Assembly (NCBI GenBank): GCA_040752975.1
Contig: JBFMHF010000012.1
Location: 1 to 64,000, forward strand
Length of the DNA: 64,000 nucleotides
From: JADLDB01 sp040752975
GTDB lineage: Bacteria > Myxococcota > Myxococcia > Myxococcales > Myxococcaceae
Reading direction: 5' to 3'
The position numbers and the translations under genes are program-made. Below, in pieces: positions 60,752-64,000 of the stretch. Below the pieces are notes generated by a model, which was not told where the DNA came from, did no database searches, and was given only the letters and a program-made list of their open reading frames with translations. Each line of letters begins with the position of its first letter. Position 1 is the first letter of the stretch.

Positions 60752-62874
60752 CTCGCCTCCACCTCGGCGGCCGGCAAGGTCCGATACTTCTGATCGATGT
60801 AGTCCATCAGCTCGAACATCGCGTCGCCGTAGAGCGTCTCGTCGCCGGGCGTGTAGCCGCGGCGGTTGACCCAGAACGTACCCGAGTTGCACTCCCGCTC
60901 CCAGCCGGGCATGCGGTCGAGCTCATTCCCCATGTCGTCCGTGCTCCGACAGTCACGCCCCCCGGTGGTCTGGTTGACGAAGCAGCAGCGGCCGTTGGGG
61001 TAGACGTAGATCACGGGGCGGAGCTGCACGTCGGTGTCCATCACGTATGCGTCGGTGATGAGGCCAGTCGCCATGAAGCCCTGCGGATCCATGCCGTAGC
61101 CGTGGAGCAGATAGGTGACGGGGTAGCGCTGGTCAGCGTTCTCCGGGGCGTCGTAGCCGGGCGGCAGCGCGATGGAGTACTCCCACATCGCGCCCAGCTT
61201 CTCGCTGTGGAAGGACTCCACGCGCTGGCGATCGCTCCCCGAGCCGCCGAAGGGCGTGGCGGGGCGCTCGAGGTTGGGCCACATGCTGGCGACCCAGTTG
61301 AACACCACCGAGAAGCGGTAGACGGCCTGCGACGCGGTGCCCACGTGATCGCCTTCGCCGGCCTGCAGATCCTCGGGCGTCGGCTGGTCCTTCCCGTAGA
61401 GGGTGAGGAGATCGCGGGGCACGTTCTTCCACGCGCGGTTCCACGGGTTGAAGTTGCCGGTGCGGCGGTCCTTCATCCCCGGGATCTCCACGAAGTCGCG
61501 GTACTCGCCCACCGGCACGTCGCCGCGCAGCCCCTTGACCGCCGAGAAGAGGTGCTTCGCCATCAGCCCCAGGTTGAAGATGTCGCGGATCCCCCCATCG
61601 CCCACGATGTTGACCCGCTTGCGGCTCTTCTCGTCGAGGCGCGCGAAGTTGGTCCGCCCGTCGAGTTCGAAGAGCCTCTGCCGCCCGCTCGTCACGTCGT
61701 GCCGGCCGTTCCCCTCGCCGAAGTCGCCCGAACCCGGCACGCCGTCGAGGCCGTCGTCGCGGAACGGCTCACCCTGATCCCACCTCCAGTTCTGCTCGGC
61801 GCCGAAGGGGTTGCCATCGGCCTCGTAGTTGTCCTTGTTGGGATCGCCCGACGCGCCGCCGGTGAGGTTGCACCCACCGTTGCCGTCCTCGAAGGCGTCG
61901 GCGCAGCCGTCCGCGCCCACGTCGTCGTAGCGCTCGTGGCTGTTGTTGACGATCGGCTCGCCGTAGTCGCGCCGCCCGTTCCCGTTGTAGTCGAACGCGA
62001 GGATGATCCCCTGCGGCTCGCGCGGCTGCCGGCAGGGATCGACGCGCCCGGTGTTCGCCAGCCAGAAGAGCGTGTGCTCGCTCTTGTTGGCCCGCACCGC
62101 CCCGCCCTTGTTCGCGCAGAAGGTGTTGGCGAACGGCTCTTCCTGCGCCACCGGCAGCGGCGTGGCGATGTTCGCCGGCGCGGAGCAGAAGTCCACCCGC
62201 TCCATGGTGTCGCGGCAGAAGAAGAGCGTGGGCTCGCCGTCGCAGAAGGTGATCGCGTCGTACCTGCCGTCGGGGTTGAACTCGAGGTTCTTCAGGCCCT
62301 TCACCACGATCGGGTTGGTGCAGAAGTCCGAGGGGAAGTGACGGATCTTCTCTGGATCCACGCCCGGAGGCGCCACCGGGGACGCCGGGTTCTCGGTCAG
62401 GAGGTTGCCGAAGGCCAGCGAGAGATCCGTCACCATCCGGCCGTAGCTCTCGCGATCGAAGGTGCCCCCGTTGTGGGTGGTGTGCCAGTGGTTGAAGTCG
62501 TTGCGGTGCTCCCACTTCATCGGAGTGGCCGGCCTCGCGCACGCGTCGATGACCGACGGATCGTTCAGCTTCACCGGATCCTGCGCGAGGATCGCCTCGA
62601 GCTCCGCCTTCGTGCACCAGCCGCCGGTGACGAATTGATCGAGCATCCGCTGGAAGTAGGCCGCGTCGAGCGGCCCGCCCAACATCGCCACGCCGTCGAA
62701 GCGCTCGGGACGCGACAGGCCCAGCGCCGCCGCGCCGATGCCACCCATCGAGACGCCGCCGATCACCCGGTAGGTGGTGGAGAGCTTCTCCGGAGGAGGC
62801 TGCTGCTGCGTCGCGCCCGGGCCACACGACGAGGCCAGCGCCGCAAGCGCGCAGAGAGTGACTGAGTGACGCAC
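60748..62874 (-). CDS. Esterase-like lipoprotein with circularly permuted alpha/beta hydrolase domain
   Basis: 708 aa. Signal and lipobox-like ASSC (Cys17). The nucleophile elbow GGVSMGGIGAAALGLSRPERFDGVA (Ser42) is at the N-terminus. The usually N-terminal part of the esterase fold (YPVTYLLHGYGMDPQGF, about 584-600; VIYVYPNGR; MFELMDYIDQKYRTLPAAEVEAR, 693-708) is at the C-terminus and ends where the elbow would normally follow. About 500 residues lie between, with EF-hand-like loops (DYNGNGRRDYGE; DGNGGCN) and His/Trp-rich stretches (NDFNHWHTTHNGG). GTG 62874 has GGGAG upstream. Substrate unknown. Confidence 0.8.
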   Translation of the reverse strand: MRHSVTLCALAALASSCGPGATQQQPPPEKLSTTYRVIGGVSMGGIGAAALGLSRPERFDGVAMLGGPLDAAYFQRMLDQFVTGGWCTKAELEAILAQDPVKLNDPSVIDACARPATPMKWEHRNDFNHWHTTHNGGTFDRESYGRMVTDLSLAFGNLLTENPASPVAPPGVDPEKIRHFPSDFCTNPIVVKGLKNLEFNPDGRYDAITFCDGEPTLFFCRDTMERVDFCSAPANIATPLPVAQEEPFANTFCANKGGAVRANKSEHTLFWLANTGRVDPCRQPREPQGIILAFDYNGNGRRDYGEPIVNNSHERYDDVGADGCADAFEDGNGGCNLTGGASGDPNKDNYEADGNPFGAEQNWRWDQGEPFRDDGLDGVPGSGDFGEGNGRHDVTSGRQRLFELDGRTNFARLDEKSRKRVNIVGDGGIRDIFNLGLMAKHLFSAVKGLRGDVPVGEYRDFVEIPGMKDRRTGNFNPWNRAWKNVPRDLLTLYGKDQPTPEDLQAGEGDHVGTASQAVYRFSVVFNWVASMWPNLERPATPFGGSGSDRQRVESFHSEKLGAMWEYSIALPPGYDAPENADQRYPVTYLLHGYGMDPQGFMATGLITDAYVMDTDVQLRPVIYVYPNGRCCFVNQTTGGRDCRSTDDMGNELDRMPGWERECNSGTFWVNRRGYTPGDETLYGDAMFELMDYIDQKYRTLPAAEVEAR

Positions 62875-62982
62875 GACGAAACTCCCGGGAACGAGGCCGC
62901 CGAACTGTAGGCAAACAGGCGTGGAATCTCCATGTCCCCCGGGCCCTGAATAGGCCCCCCACCACGACAGTCGAGTCAGGCG

Positions 62983-63777
62983 ATGCGCGACATTCCTGTC
63001 GGACACGTCTGCGGGAAGCTCGTGGGGTTGGCCCTGGTGCTCGGTTGGCCTGCCTGGGCCGAGGGGCCCGTCAACGTCTTCGGGCCCGGAGAGCAGACGA
63101 CGTACTCGGTGCGCTACCTCGGGCTGGTGGCGGGGACGGCGCAGGTGACGGTGGGCTGGAAGATGGAGCAGTACGGGCGCGAGGTGTGGCCGCTGGTCTG
63201 CGTGGGGCGGACGACGGACGCGGGCGCGGTGTTTCCGGTGAACGATCGCTTCGTGTCGTACTGGGATCCGGTGGCGCAGGAGGCGGTGGGCTCGGACTTC
63301 GTGGCCGAAGAGAACAGGAAGCGGCGGCGCGAGCGCTACCGCTACGACTTCACGGCGCTGGAGGCGGTCGCCACGAAGCAGCACCAGGGCGCCGCGCCCA
63401 CCGAATCGCGCTACGCCCTCGAGCCCGGCACCCTCGATCTCGCCAGCGCGGCCTTCCGGCTGCGGAACACCAGGCTGGCGGTGGGGCAGGAGCACGAGAT
63501 GCCGATCTTCACCGGCGTGAAGCTGTACAAGCTGAAGGCGGCGGTGATCGGCACGGAGCGCCTGACGGTGGCCGGCCTGGGAGAGGTGGACGTCTTCCGG
63601 GTCACGGTCAACGGAGACTTCTCGGGCTCGCTGGCCACGAAGGGGTTGATGACGCTCTTCTACACCGCCGACGAGAAGCAACTCCCCGTCCGGGCGGAGG
63701 CGGAGTTCCTGCTGGGGAAAGTCGTCCTGGAGGCAGTGAAATACGAGCCCGGAATGCGCTTTGCTGGAGGCCTGTGA
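62983..63777 (+). CDS. DUF3108-domain protein
   Basis: 264 aa, signal peptide then GEQTTYSVRYLGLVAGTAQVTVGW, VNDRFVSYWDP, TGVKLYKLKAAVIGTERL and LPVRAEAEFLLGKVVLEAV, the pattern of DUF3108 (periplasmic beta-rich family of unknown role). The next gene starts one base inside its stop (TGATG). Confidence 0.85.
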   Translation: MRDIPVGHVCGKLVGLALVLGWPAWAEGPVNVFGPGEQTTYSVRYLGLVAGTAQVTVGWKMEQYGREVWPLVCVGRTTDAGAVFPVNDRFVSYWDPVAQEAVGSDFVAEENRKRRRERYRYDFTALEAVATKQHQGAAPTESRYALEPGTLDLASAAFRLRNTRLAVGQEHEMPIFTGVKLYKLKAAVIGTERLTVAGLGEVDVFRVTVNGDFSGSLATKGLMTLFYTADEKQLPVRAEAEFLLGKVVLEAVKYEPGMRFAGGL

Positions 63778-64000
63778 TGAACCGCCTGTCCGCTCTCTGT
63801 GCGCTGTGCCTCGCCCCCCTGGCCTTCGCCGGTTCTCCCGCGCCGGCCGCCCCTCCCAAAGCACCGATGCCGACCGAGGCGCAGTGCATCGCGCTGGGCG
63901 CGCCGGGCAACCCCATCCCCTTCGGGCCAGGCGAGACGCTCGAGTACGACATCGACGCGCTGGGTGCGAAGGCCGGAAAGATGACGATGCGGGTCGAACC
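63777..64000 (+). CDS. Second DUF3108-like protein, cut by the window end
   Basis: First 74 codons only. Signal peptide MNRLSALCALCLAPLAFA, Pro-rich linker, then GETLEYDIDALGAKAGKMTMRVE, the start of a DUF3108-like domain like the preceding gene. The two are probably a tandem pair acting together. Confidence 0.75.
   Translation, partial: MNRLSALCALCLAPLAFAGSPAPAAPPKAPMPTEAQCIALGAPGNPIPFGPGETLEYDIDALGAKAGKMTMRVE

Noticed and set aside
60085..62865. 926-codon forward open frame
   Set aside because: Antisense to the permuted esterase; no domain features.

Overview
The window reads as a chromosomal segment of a myxobacterium (phylum Myxococcota; genus not assigned). The basis is very high GC with strong G/C at third codon positions, GTG starts used freely, many lipoproteins with poly-Gly or Asp-Ala-Gly linkers, eukaryotic-type Ser/Thr kinases with PEGA or lectin-like tails, an FHA-GAF-adenylate cyclase, a GAF/sigma-54 activator and dense 4-bp ATGA/GTGA gene overlaps. 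I saw no rRNA, tRNA, CRISPR array, transposase or prophage block. The high GC produces very long antisense open frames, which I left out.

Layout. 0-3.2 kb: two small-to-medium lipoproteins and a collagen-like lipoprotein. 3.5-8.0 kb: an MCE/Mla-type lipid ABC transporter with two different ATPases, two MlaE-type permeases and one MCE protein. 8.3-13.2 kb: beta-propeller lipoprotein, small membrane protein, metallo-beta-lactamase-fold hydrolase, GAF/sigma-54 activator and a duplicated Cys-pair secreted protein. 13.2-18.2 kb: FHA-GAF-adenylate cyclase and receptor kinase in one operon, then a SUFU-domain protein. 18.2-23.0 kb: TruD, a small lipoprotein, an M19 dipeptidase head-to-head with thiS-thiG-thiE-like genes. 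23.3-31.6 kb: PEGA protein, a 1124-aa lipoprotein, a membrane protein-DUF4129-DUF4350 operon and an L,D-transpeptidase. 31.6-34.2 kb: a frameshifted Cys-rich lipoprotein gene and two membrane proteins separated by a repeat cluster.

34.3-41.1 kb is a complete, tightly overlapping system I cytochrome c maturation operon in the order ccmA-B-C-D-E-F-G-H-I: CcmABCD load and release heme on CcmE, CcmF/H ligate it to apocytochrome, and CcmG/CcmH keep the cysteines reduced. 41.7-49.5 kb holds an RDD protein, a YkgJ-type Cys-cluster protein, two related unknown proteins, a PEGA kinase, MarC, a dolichol-phosphate-mannose-synthase-like glycosyltransferase and a Tat-exported PhoD-like phosphatase. 49.7-51.3 kb: two small membrane proteins and a LysM/lysozyme protein. 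51.3-55.9 kb is the elongasome operon mreC-mreD-mrdA-rodA (no mreB beside it). 56.0-60.0 kb: PpiD/SurA-like chaperone, Maf, YggS, a six-repeat Cys-rich secreted protein and a PrsW-family protease. 60.0-64.0 kb: zinc-ribbon protein, cyclic-nucleotide-binding protein, an esterase whose domain halves are in swapped order, and two DUF3108 proteins (the second cut by the window end).

Most notable: (i) the MCE transporter ATPases have complementary motif losses that predict one dead and one live ATP site in a heterodimer; (ii) the 708-aa lipoprotein esterase looks circularly permuted, with a long insert between the halves; (iii) a translationally coupled Cys-rich repeat protein/PrsW protease pair; (iv) a C8-tract frameshift that splits a Cys-rich surface lipoprotein.
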